Shown: in pieces, positions 13,978 through 21,058 of the stretch
Layout: every line of letters starts with the position of its first letter
Numbering within the stretch: position 1 is the stretch's first letter
Assembly: GCA_910584195.1 (NCBI GenBank)
Contig: CAJTYV010000037.1
Coordinates: 1 to 21,058 of the forward strand
From: an uncultured Ruminococcus sp.
GTDB taxonomy: Bacteria; Bacillota; Clostridia; Oscillospirales; Ruminococcaceae
Direction: 5' to 3'
Length of the DNA: 21,058 nt
Notes under the pieces: model-generated
Told to the model about the DNA's origin: nothing
The model's input: only the letters and a program-made list of their open reading frames with translations
Database searches by the model: none
Made by a program: the position numbers and the translations under genes

Positions 13978-14325
13978 ATGAGGAAGAAGAATTTCAAAGG
14001 AAGATGCGAAAAGAGGATGATCGGAAAGTGTTCTGATGTATGCAGGACATATGATGCCATTCAGTATGCTTATGCTGATCTTCTGCAGGAGAGTGATGAG
14101 GTTAAGGAAATCAGATGTAATGTTCTTCTGGATGGATTGGATGTTGGAGAGTATACATCAGATTTTGTTTGTACGAAGGCAGATGGTGATCTGATGGTGC
14201 GGAAGTGTGTCTTTCGAAAGTTTCTGATGAAGCCATTGACGGTGAAGCTGCTGGATGCATCAAGGGAGTATTGGATCAGACATGGAGTAACGGATTGGGG
14301 GTTGGTTATTGATGAAGAAGTATGA
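13978..14325 (+). CDS. tnsA: short TnsA-like endonuclease
   Basis: In Tn7, TnsA cuts the 5' ends of the transposon while TnsB cuts the 3' ends, allowing cut-and-paste transposition. This 115-residue protein matches the nuclease core only: an acidic helix (LLQESDEVKE, residues 36-44), then a beta-strand with D62 (GEYTSDF), then K76 (DLMVRKCV). These would supply the E-D-K triad of a restriction-enzyme-like fold. The C-terminal TnsC-interacting domain of E. coli TnsA (273 residues) is absent. I chose ATG 13978, after GGGAGG (13961-13966). The in-frame ATG at 13798 would make the repeat cluster coding and was rejected. The stop overlaps tnsB by 14 bases. The nuclease assignment is good; activity depends on whether K76 aligns with the catalytic lysine. 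Confidence 0.7.
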   Translation: MRKKNFKGRCEKRMIGKCSDVCRTYDAIQYAYADLLQESDEVKEIRCNVLLDGLDVGEYTSDFVCTKADGDLMVRKCVFRKFLMKPLTVKLLDASREYWIRHGVTDWGLVIDEEV

Positions 14326-16144
14326 TCTGTTGCGTTCTGGTGATAGCATAGTCCGAGTATTGGATATTCAGCAGGAGAGAGTTTTTGTGATTGACTGCAT
14401 TAACAGGAAAATGCCTGTATGGATGGAACCAGAGTTACTGGAATCTTATGTTGGGTGTACGGATGGAGAGTTATTTGAGATTAGTGGCGTTGATATCATA
14501 AGAGATACTGATGCTCTGGATGCAGACCAGAGAAAGATAATGCATGAACGGTATACAATGATTGCACCTATACTTCCGTTCATATCGGATGATAAGGTGC
14601 GATCCAAACTGATCTGTTCTATAGCCGAAGATTATCAAGTATCAAAGCAGACGATCAGGAATTATCTCTGTCTTTACTTGTCTTATCTGGATATGGCTGT
14701 ACTTGCTCCAAAGAAGCGGAAAGAGGAGTGTGAGCTGACACAGGATGAAAAGAATATAAGATGGGCGTTGAATAAGTTCTTTTATACAACAAAGAAGCAA
14801 TCACTTATGACTGCTTATACCATGATGCTCAAAGAGAAGTATTGTGATGCTATGGGTGTATTAGTAGAAGAATATCCATCTTTTTATCAGTTCCGGTATT
14901 TTTACCGCAAGACAAGGAAAATGCAGAACTTCTATATTTCAAGGGATGGATTGAAGAATTATCAGAGGAATAATCGTCCTCTTGTTGGAGAAGGGGTACA
15001 GGAGTTTGCACCTGCAGTTGGTGTAGGGATGCTGGATGCTACGGTGTGTGATATTTATCTGATCAATGAGGAAGGGAATCTGGTAGGCAGACCTATCCTC
15101 ACGGCATGTATAGATGCTTACAGTAGTATGTGCTGTGGTTATTCTCTTTCATGGGAAGGTGGAGTATATAGTCTTAGAGGATTGATGCTGAATATCATTG
15201 CCGATAAGATGGCATGGTGTAAGCGTTATGGTATCTCTATACAGAAAGAGGATTGGGATTGTGATATGCTTCCCGGTACATTTGTCACGGATATGGGAAG
15301 TGAGTATAAATCGGAGAACTTTGAACAGATTGCGGAGCTGGGAGTTACGGTTGTCAATCTTCCTTCCTATAGGCCAGAACTGAAAGGATTGGTAGAAAAG
15401 TTCTTTGATCTGATACAGGAGATGTACAAGAAGCATTTAAAAGGTAAGGGTGTGATAGAACCGGATTATCAGGAGAGAGGGGTGCATGATTACCGTAAGG
15501 ATGCCTGTTTGACTATGATGGACTTTGAGAAGATTATTCTACATTGTATGATCTATTATAATTCTCAAAGGATCATAGAAAACTTTCCTTATACAGAAGC
15601 TATGATAGCAGATAAAGTGAAGCCTTATGCGTCCTGTATATGGGAATGGGGTAAATCACTGATTGGAGCGAATCTGATCGGAGTAGATAGTAGAGGGTTG
15701 ATGCTGACATTACTTCCAAGGACTATAGGGAAATTTGGACGAACGGGTTTGAAGGTAAATAAGCTGCGTTATCATTGTGAGGGATATACAGAGCAATATC
15801 TATCCGGCGGTACTGTGACTGTGGCATATAATCCAGAGGATGTGACATCTGTATGGGTAGTAGAGAATGGTTCCTATGTGGAATTTATGCTAATAGAATC
15901 ACGGTTTAAAGGAAGAGACTTGATCGAAGTACAGGGATTACAGACCAGTCAAAAGGATATAACCAGAAGTGTTGCGAGAGAGAACCTACAGGCTCAAATT
16001 AATCTGGCGCAACATATAGAGGCGATTGCGAATAATACTTGTGGCCATACGGATGTACATATGAAGAATATCCGCAATACCAGAAAAAAGGAACAGATGA
16101 AGAACCATCAGGATTATATGAAGGAGAGAGTAAACTATGGCTGA
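14312..16144 (+). CDS. tnsB: TnsB-type DDE transposase
   Basis: A 610-residue transposase that binds the element ends, cuts the 3' strands and joins them to target DNA. A helix-turn-helix (about 104-120, SIAEDYQVSKQTIRNYL) precedes an integrase (RNase-H fold) core. Its catalytic triad is D242 (GMLDATVCD), D327 (VTDMGSEY) and E362 (KGLVEKFF), with 34 residues between the second Asp and the Glu, as expected for rve-type enzymes. A Mu-transposase C-like beta-barrel region follows (about 450-530), then a charged tail that in Tn7 contacts TnsC. ATG at 14312 is preceded by GGGGGTTGG; TTG at 14309 is an alternative. It overlaps tnsA by 14 bases and tnsC by 8 bases. Confidence 0.9.
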   Translation: MKKYDLLRSGDSIVRVLDIQQERVFVIDCINRKMPVWMEPELLESYVGCTDGELFEISGVDIIRDTDALDADQRKIMHERYTMIAPILPFISDDKVRSKLICSIAEDYQVSKQTIRNYLCLYLSYLDMAVLAPKKRKEECELTQDEKNIRWALNKFFYTTKKQSLMTAYTMMLKEKYCDAMGVLVEEYPSFYQFRYFYRKTRKMQNFYISRDGLKNYQRNNRPLVGEGVQEFAPAVGVGMLDATVCDIYLINEEGNLVGRPILTACIDAYSSMCCGYSLSWEGGVYSLRGLMLNIIADKMAWCKRYGISIQKEDWDCDMLPGTFVTDMGSEYKSENFEQIAELGVTVVNLPSYRPELKGLVEKFFDLIQEMYKKHLKGKGVIEPDYQERGVHDYRKDACLTMMDFEKIILHCMIYYNSQRIIENFPYTEAMIADKVKPYASCIWEWGKSLIGANLIGVDSRGLMLTLLPRTIGKFGRTGLKVNKLRYHCEGYTEQYLSGGTVTVAYNPEDVTSVWVVENGSYVEFMLIESRFKGRDLIEVQGLQTSQKDITRSVARENLQAQINLAQHIEAIANNTCGHTDVHMKNIRNTRKKEQMKNHQDYMKERVNYG

Positions 16145-17396
16145 TTTTTCAAATATTATATATATTTTGCCAACAATGAAATCTGGTGATGATTTGTTTT
16201 CTGCATTGGAAGTTTTACCGAAGTATGATGAGGCTATCCGAGAAGCAGAAGTACCTGTGCGTCTCATGGCTCTCTCTGATCTTTACAGGATATATGTACC
16301 ATCCAATATGTCATTGGAGATTTACAGTAAGATGTATCTGGCATTATTGCGGTCATTGCAGAAGAAGGGTACGAAAATGGCTGTACAGCAGAAAAATCAG
16401 AACCATAAAGCCGTGATACAGCAGGAGTATAGCGGTATTATGGGTGGTTCGGATAGCTTCACGATTATTGGAGCATCCGGTATTGGCAAAAGTTCAGCTA
16501 TCAGCAGAGCAATTACGTTAATTACCGAGAATAGAGTGATTGAAGTTGAGAATCCATATACGAAAATCATTCCATGTATCTGTGTGCAGTGTCCTTTTGA
16601 TTCTTCTGTGAAAGGATTACTGTTAGAGATATTACGCAAGGTGGATGAAACGATAGACAGTAAATATTATCAGAATGCATTAAGGGCAAGGACTACAACG
16701 GATATGCTGATTGGGAGCGTCAGCCAGGTAGCATTAAATCATATCGGATTGCTGGTGGTGGATGAGATTCAGAATGTATGTAACAGTAAGAATGGAAAGA
16801 GCCTTGTGGGTATGCTTACCCAGCTTATCAATAACAGTGGTATATCAATCTGTATGGTAGGAACGCCTGAAAGTGCTGTGTTCTTTGAACAGGCGGTACA
16901 GCTTGCCAGAAGGTCGTTGGGATTACGGTATGATGTGATGGAATATGGTACGGATTTTAGAAGGTTTTGTGAGGTTGTGTTCTCTTATCAGTATGTGAAA
17001 CAGAAAACGGATATTACTGATGGGATTATGGAATGGCTTTATGAACATACTTCGGGGAATATATCGGTAGTGGTATCTCTGATTCATGATGCACAGGAGA
17101 TTGCGATTTTAAATGGGAAAGAAGTTCTTAATCTGGAATCATTAAGTGAGGCGTATCAAAAGAGGCTATTTATGTTGCATGGGTTTATACATATTGAGCA
17201 GAGAAAGCAGACGTCTAAGACAAAGAGAAAAGCGTCTGTTGTTAATGCTAAAATTTCTGCAGAGGAAAAAAGTAGTGGAGAATTAAGTAGTAGTGAATTT
17301 ACGATTGTTGATTTGGTAGCGACTGCTAAGGATGAAAATAAGGATGTGGTGCAGTTATTGAAAGAACATATGCCAGTAGTAGAGGTGGCGATATGA
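16137..17396 (+). CDS. tnsC: TnsC-type AAA+ ATPase (transposition regulator)
   Basis: A 419-residue AAA+ protein that links the target selector to the transposase. Walker A is GASGIGKSS (112-120), Walker B is LLVVDE (205-210), sensor 1 lies in CMVGTPES (239-246), and arginines 258-259 fit sensor 2 or an arginine finger. This matches the TnsC/TniB family. The N-terminal 100 residues are predicted helical, and the C-terminal 70 residues are basic then acidic (KTKRKAS... EEKSSGELSS). GGAGAG lies 7 bases before the ATG, which overlaps the tnsB stop. Its own stop overlaps the tniQ start (ATGA). These overlaps show a tightly coupled four-gene operon. Confidence 0.9.
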   Translation: MADFSNIIYILPTMKSGDDLFSALEVLPKYDEAIREAEVPVRLMALSDLYRIYVPSNMSLEIYSKMYLALLRSLQKKGTKMAVQQKNQNHKAVIQQEYSGIMGGSDSFTIIGASGIGKSSAISRAITLITENRVIEVENPYTKIIPCICVQCPFDSSVKGLLLEILRKVDETIDSKYYQNALRARTTTDMLIGSVSQVALNHIGLLVVDEIQNVCNSKNGKSLVGMLTQLINNSGISICMVGTPESAVFFEQAVQLARRSLGLRYDVMEYGTDFRRFCEVVFSYQYVKQKTDITDGIMEWLYEHTSGNISVVVSLIHDAQEIAILNGKEVLNLESLSEAYQKRLFMLHGFIHIEQRKQTSKTKRKASVVNAKISAEEKSSGELSSSEFTIVDLVATAKDENKDVVQLLKEHMPVVEVAI

Positions 17397-18739
17397 TCGT
17401 GTATATGCCGACAATTTATCCTGATGAATTGGTATATAGCTGGTTCTGTAGGTATTATGTACATTCTGGCTGTTTTTCCCATAAGGAGGCATTGCAGGAG
17501 CTGTATTGTAAGAAGTCAGATTACCTGAATAAAGAATTTATTGGGAATTTAAATCATGGAGCTATGGAGAAGATCAATGAAATATATCCTATAGATGAAT
17601 TGGTTCTGGACCATACCATGTACCCCCAGTATGCACGGTTTATTCCTTTAGAGAAGAAGAAAGAAGCTCTGTATTGTTTAGTCCATGAGCCATGTGACGT
17701 ACATCATTTGTTTTGTGTACTTCCAAGAAATGAAGGAGAGCAATATTTGAAGTTTTGCCCTATGTGTGTTAATGATGATAGAAAGACCTATGGTGAAACA
17801 TATTGGCACAGGAAACATCAGATCAGAAATATGAGTATATGCACTAAGCATAAGTGCAGACTTATGGAATCGAGTGTTTTAGCCAAGAGTGAGCAATGCT
17901 TTACATTCTCTCCTGCAGAGAATTATATAGGTGATGGTAAAGTTGTTGTTGAAAGTGATCCTTTGGTGGTTCAGTTTGCATCCTATTTAAATTCGGTATT
18001 TGATGCCCTGATAGACTTTGAGAATGATGTTCCAATAAGTGCTGTCCTGTATGATGGGATGAGCCGAACAAAATATCTGAAACCATCTGGGCGTAGCAGA
18101 TATACAAAGATGCTTGCTGAAGATATGGGTGAATTTTACAGAAATATGGATTTATGTAGCATAGCGAGTATATATCAGATTCAAAAAGCGTTGTTGGGGA
18201 ATCTGTTTGATTTCACGGTTATCTGTCAGATTGCTTTTTTCTTGGGGATGGAAATAGAGGAATTGATTAATCCTTTGCTGACTGTGGAACAGATTCAGCA
18301 GGAACAGGAGAGCCATTATATGAGGAATGCTGCGCCTGTAGATTGGGAACTGTTGGATCGGGAAACGGCTCCTATGCTAGAAAAGTTTGCTAAAGGTGTG
18401 TATGATGGAAGTGGTAATGAGAATGGAAGACCAGAACGAGTGTCAGAGAAACTTGTGTATCGGGAAATGGGGTTGCAAGGACATCAGTTGGAGAATATGC
18501 CGAGGTGTAAAGCTATTATGGAAAGGTATGCAGAATCGTATCCTGAAAGCTGGGCGAGGAAGATTATATGGGCTTATCGGAAGTTGGAGGAAGAAGGTAG
18601 ACTTTTTTATTGGACGGATATAAGAGGGATTTCGGGGGTGAAAAAGAAGAATATGCAATTGGTTATTCCTTATTTGAGGAAGTATGTAGATAATGATATG
18701 GTTAATCAGATTATGGAGTTGATAAATAATAAAAATTAA
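17393..18739 (+). CDS. tniQ: TniQ/TnsD-family target-site selector
   Basis: A 448-residue protein of the TniQ/TnsD family, which recognises the insertion site and recruits TnsC. The N-terminus (MPTIYPDELVYSWFCRYY) is the family's typical opening. A zinc site is formed by CPMC (C122, C125), H142 (RKHQ) and CTKH (C150, H153). The remaining roughly 290 residues contain helical DNA-binding-like segments, including YREMGLQGHQLENMPR and SWARKIIWAYRKLEEEG. The length is between the short TniQ of Tn5053-type elements and E. coli TnsD (508 residues), suggesting a DNA-binding TnsD-like role. No Cas proteins are present in the window, so RNA-guided targeting is not supported. The start overlaps the tnsC stop by 4 bases. 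Confidence 0.87.
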   Translation: MIVYMPTIYPDELVYSWFCRYYVHSGCFSHKEALQELYCKKSDYLNKEFIGNLNHGAMEKINEIYPIDELVLDHTMYPQYARFIPLEKKKEALYCLVHEPCDVHHLFCVLPRNEGEQYLKFCPMCVNDDRKTYGETYWHRKHQIRNMSICTKHKCRLMESSVLAKSEQCFTFSPAENYIGDGKVVVESDPLVVQFASYLNSVFDALIDFENDVPISAVLYDGMSRTKYLKPSGRSRYTKMLAEDMGEFYRNMDLCSIASIYQIQKALLGNLFDFTVICQIAFFLGMEIEELINPLLTVEQIQQEQESHYMRNAAPVDWELLDRETAPMLEKFAKGVYDGSGNENGRPERVSEKLVYREMGLQGHQLENMPRCKAIMERYAESYPESWARKIIWAYRKLEEEGRLFYWTDIRGISGVKKKNMQLVIPYLRKYVDNDMVNQIMELINNKN

Positions 18740-18930
18740 AATTTCTAATAGATATTGAGAAACACATAGAGAAATGATAGTCTTATTTAATAAAACAATA
18801 TAAAATATTAGCATGGTAAAGGTAAAAATATATCTTAAAAAATATACGAAACTCTAGATTGCGACATTGAAGATATCGTAGAAATGATAAGGGATAACGA
18901 ATAGGGACTTAAGCAAAGTAGGGGTGTTAT
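18740..18930. other. AT-rich gap between tniQ and the TPR gene
   Basis: A 190-base AT-rich stretch holding a short gene relic (listed separately) and no TTTTTGGGAAAATG-like motif. The transposon's right end is therefore probably not here. No clear terminator is seen after tniQ. Confidence 0.4.
18839..18904 (+). pseudogene. relic of an XRE-family regulator C-terminus
   Basis: After a stop codon, this frame reads KIYETLDCDIEDIVEMIRDNE and then a stop. That is the pattern of the last helices of small XRE/Cro-type regulators (K-x-C/Y-E-x-L-D/N-C-D-I-x-D-I-V-E). No start codon or HTH lies upstream, so it appears to be the tail of a deleted gene. It sits 27 bases before the TPR gene and may once have regulated it. 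Confidence 0.5.
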
Positions 18931-21018
18931 ATGGGGATTTTAAAAGATGAGATAATTGGAATTATAATTGGGAAAGGAGATAATAGAATTTCCAATAAAT
19001 TTCAAGAATTGATGAATGAAAAAAGGTATAGCAAGTTTTGTGAAGAAATTCCGGGAATAGTTGAAAAAAGAGTATTGTTTCCGATAGAAAGTGAAAAATA
19101 TTTTGATGATTTGCATTCATTTTACTTATCAAGAAAGGTAGTTGCAAAATTTGTAATTAGCTTGATAAGTACAAGTAGTAAATCAGTTGTTTTTCTATCA
19201 AATAAATTTGCAGAAGAATTTGTGATATCGTATCCGCAACACAAAACAGCAATAAATCGAATTAAAGAATTATTGATTATGTCTGCTGATATTATTGGAT
19301 CTGAAATAAAAAATAGAGAACTTGTTACTGATGATCAAGAAATTAGTTTGTTTATTGCTCAGAAGAATAAAGAGTTTTTGGAGGGACAAATTCGTGTAGA
19401 GGAAAAGATAGATGAAATCGGAAGTAGTGTAAAAAAGATAACACAAAAATTAGAGGAAATACAAAAGGATGCTAATAGAAATGTTTCATCGGTATTGTCG
19501 ATTGGACAGTTAGCCGATGATACAGAGTTTGCAGTAGAAATAAAGGATGTTGAAGAAAACATACAAAAAGAATTAAAATTTTCACAGGCAATTACCAGAT
19601 ATAATGAATTGATTACTGATATAAAGGAAAATATTGATAGACCGGACGAGCTACTGACATATATCTATATAAATCTTGCATTATGCTATGCAAATAGTGA
19701 TGATTTTGTACATGCAGATAGAAGTCTTAGTTACGCACAAAAATATTGCGATTGGAGTAAAAATGCTAAATATTATTATGTAAAAGGATATGTATGCTGG
19801 AAAAGTGATAAGAGCAATATTTATAGTGCAATTGAATGGTTAGATAATGCAATTAGTTTAGATCATAATTATTTTCAAGCAAGAATACTTAGATGCCAAT
19901 TAGGGGCTTTTGCAGGTGAAGAAAAAGAAAAAGTTATGTCTCTATTTTCTGATATAGAGGAAAATTTTCAAGGAGACGAAAAAAAATCGGAGATTTATGA
20001 GGCGAAAGGTTTTATATATAAAGCGTATGGTGAGTATGACCTGGCAGAAAAATGGATGAAGAAAGCTGAAAAAGAAAACCATTGCATAGAATATTTGATT
20101 AATTTGGGAATAGTTTATTACAGTAGAGCCACGGAGAATAATGAGCATGGAAAAAGATTATTGAAAATTAGAATTGATTATCCAGATATCTTTAAAGCAT
20201 ACGAATGTTTTCAAAAAGCTATGCAGGAAATGACGAAGGAGGAAATTAATCTGTACAAAAAGGATTTCATAGATGTTTATATATCTACATGTATGCTTTG
20301 TGAACATCCTGAGCAGATTGAAAATATTCAGATTTTAGTTGAAGATAAAAGGGCATTAGATTATGAAACGCAAAGGTATCTGACTTTTCATGAGGCTATA
20401 AGAGGGAAAAATGCAGACATTGATTTGCTTAGTGAAGAAGATAAGATATTTCTTTCCTATGTTGAAAAGGCTGAATGTGGAGAGCTGGAAGAAGCTTTTC
20501 AATTACTAAAAGAGAGTGTTAGTGTTGGAGAGATAAGTGATTTGGAGCGAAAATATAATATGGCTCTGCAACTGGCTATTGCATTGAAGAGATATGATGA
20601 TTTTAAGCAATTACGAGCAAACGTAATGAGAAATAAAATCGAATGTCCATATATGGATTTATATGATGCAGAGTATTATGATCTTATAGGAGATTATGGA
20701 CGGAGTAAAAAGTTTTACGATACTCATATTCAGGAGCCGGATGGGTTATATATTCTGAATGCAATTTTGTTTTATAGAAAGCATTCATATGAAGGAGAAC
20801 TTAAGAATGCGTATTGTCTCATTTTGAAAAAATTAGGAACTCGGCAAATTGCGATTCACGATCAAAATAGAATAATACATGATGCATTTGTCTATTTGAT
20901 AGAGAATGATATAGATTTGGCGTTTGAAATGTTGTCAAATTTTGATGAAGATACAGTAAAAACGGATTTTTTTCAACAACTGTTATTAAGGATTTATCTG
21001 GAAGGTAGTGTAAAATAG
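18931..21018 (+). CDS. coiled-coil and TPR-repeat protein, probable transposon cargo
   Basis: A 695-residue soluble protein I cannot assign to a named family. Residues 1-140 are a predicted mostly helical domain (RVLFPIESEKYFDDLHSFYLSR, SKSVVFLSNKFAEEF). A coiled coil follows (about 145-185, RVEEKIDEIGSSVKKITQKL). From about 215 to the end, TPR-like helical pairs recur: YIYINLALCYANSDDFVHAD, YYYVKGYVCWKSDK and IYEAKGFIYKAYGEYDLAEK. It has no signal peptide, membrane segment or enzyme motif. GTAGGGGTG precedes the ATG. The DNA is visibly AT-richer than the mobilization genes. It lies where Tn7-like elements carry cargo, often defence genes; a sensor or scaffold role fits the architecture but is inference. 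Partner genes may lie beyond the window. Confidence 0.75.
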   Translation: MGILKDEIIGIIIGKGDNRISNKFQELMNEKRYSKFCEEIPGIVEKRVLFPIESEKYFDDLHSFYLSRKVVAKFVISLISTSSKSVVFLSNKFAEEFVISYPQHKTAINRIKELLIMSADIIGSEIKNRELVTDDQEISLFIAQKNKEFLEGQIRVEEKIDEIGSSVKKITQKLEEIQKDANRNVSSVLSIGQLADDTEFAVEIKDVEENIQKELKFSQAITRYNELITDIKENIDRPDELLTYIYINLALCYANSDDFVHADRSLSYAQKYCDWSKNAKYYYVKGYVCWKSDKSNIYSAIEWLDNAISLDHNYFQARILRCQLGAFAGEEKEKVMSLFSDIEENFQGDEKKSEIYEAKGFIYKAYGEYDLAEKWMKKAEKENHCIEYLINLGIVYYSRATENNEHGKRLLKIRIDYPDIFKAYECFQKAMQEMTKEEINLYKKDFIDVYISTCMLCEHPEQIENIQILVEDKRALDYETQRYLTFHEAIRGKNADIDLLSEEDKIFLSYVEKAECGELEEAFQLLKESVSVGEISDLERKYNMALQLAIALKRYDDFKQLRANVMRNKIECPYMDLYDAEYYDLIGDYGRSKKFYDTHIQEPDGLYILNAILFYRKHSYEGELKNAYCLILKKLGTRQIAIHDQNRIIHDAFVYLIENDIDLAFEMLSNFDEDTVKTDFFQQLLLRIYLEGSVK

Positions 21019-21058
21019 TTTGTGTCTTTGGAAAAAAATACCTCTTTTTTGGTAAGAA

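Noticed and set aside
13632..14060. 142-codon minus-strand frame across the inverted repeat and TnsB motifs
   Set aside because: It has no ribosome site, reads through the repeat cluster and overlaps tnsA; its open status seems to be chance. A short segment resembling the other repeat arm is explained by the inverted repeat itself.
18791..18810. ACAATATA as a transposon right terminus with a partial 5-bp target duplication
   Set aside because: No TnsB-like motifs lie beside it, and the 4/5 match to the left flank is expected by chance in AT-rich DNA.
13757..18930. CRISPR-associated transposon
   Set aside because: The operon has Tn7-like genes, but there is no cas gene, CRISPR repeat array or isolated guide-like repeat in the window.
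21019..21058. TTTTTTGGTAAGAA as a right-end TnsB site
   Set aside because: It matches the left-end motif at too few positions in an AT-rich tail, and only one copy is visible. The right end is more likely beyond the window.

Overview
The window looks like an accessory-gene block from an anaerobic gut Firmicute, most likely a Lachnospiraceae-type clostridium. The grounds are AGGAGG-type ribosome binding sites, clostridial lantibiotic-immunity transporters, a small clostridial-style mobilizable element with a large serine recombinase, and a Tn7-like operon of clostridial character. No rRNA, tRNA, cas gene or CRISPR array is visible. Base composition is patchy: the mobilization genes are visibly GC-richer, and the last gene is strongly AT-rich. 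This suggests a mosaic of separate acquisitions. The species cannot be named from this sequence.

Region 1 (1-7800) is an antimicrobial-peptide immunity locus on the plus strand. It opens with two ABC-2 permeases and a small membrane protein whose ATPase partner presumably lies just upstream. After a 440-base gap with a promoter and 11-bp-spaced direct repeats comes a LanFEG-type set: an ATPase with an E-loop, then two permeases. A second, homologous permease pair follows. Immediately before it lies a 14-codon relic of the C-terminus of a second ATPase, so an ancestral tandem ATPase-permease-permease duplication has lost one ATPase. A 151-aa protein of unknown function and a membrane-anchored metallophosphoesterase close this run, which ends at a hairpin terminator.

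Region 2 (about 7800-13560) is a small integrative and mobilizable element. It has an XRE regulator with a repeat-rich promoter, a MobA-type relaxase and a MobC-type accessory protein on the minus strand, and a highly structured oriT-like region. On the plus strand follow a short HTH protein, a 52-aa SHOCT-like protein and a 572-aa large serine recombinase that would integrate and excise the element.

Region 3 (13529-13795) is an unusual junction. It holds 32-bp inverted repeats 196 bp apart, several copies of a TGTCGTAG core and a strong bidirectional terminator. It overlaps the last codons of the recombinase.

Region 4 (about 13800 to the window end) is the left part of a Tn7-like transposon. 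A cluster of TTTTTGGGAAAATG motifs (probable TnsB sites) precedes four overlapping genes: a very short TnsA-like nuclease, a TnsB DDE transposase, a TnsC AAA+ ATPase and a TniQ/TnsD target selector. Behind tniQ, after a relic of an XRE gene, is a 695-aa AT-rich protein with a central coiled coil and TPR-like repeats. No right end is visible before or just after it, so it is probably transposon cargo. A defence or sensing role is possible but unproven.
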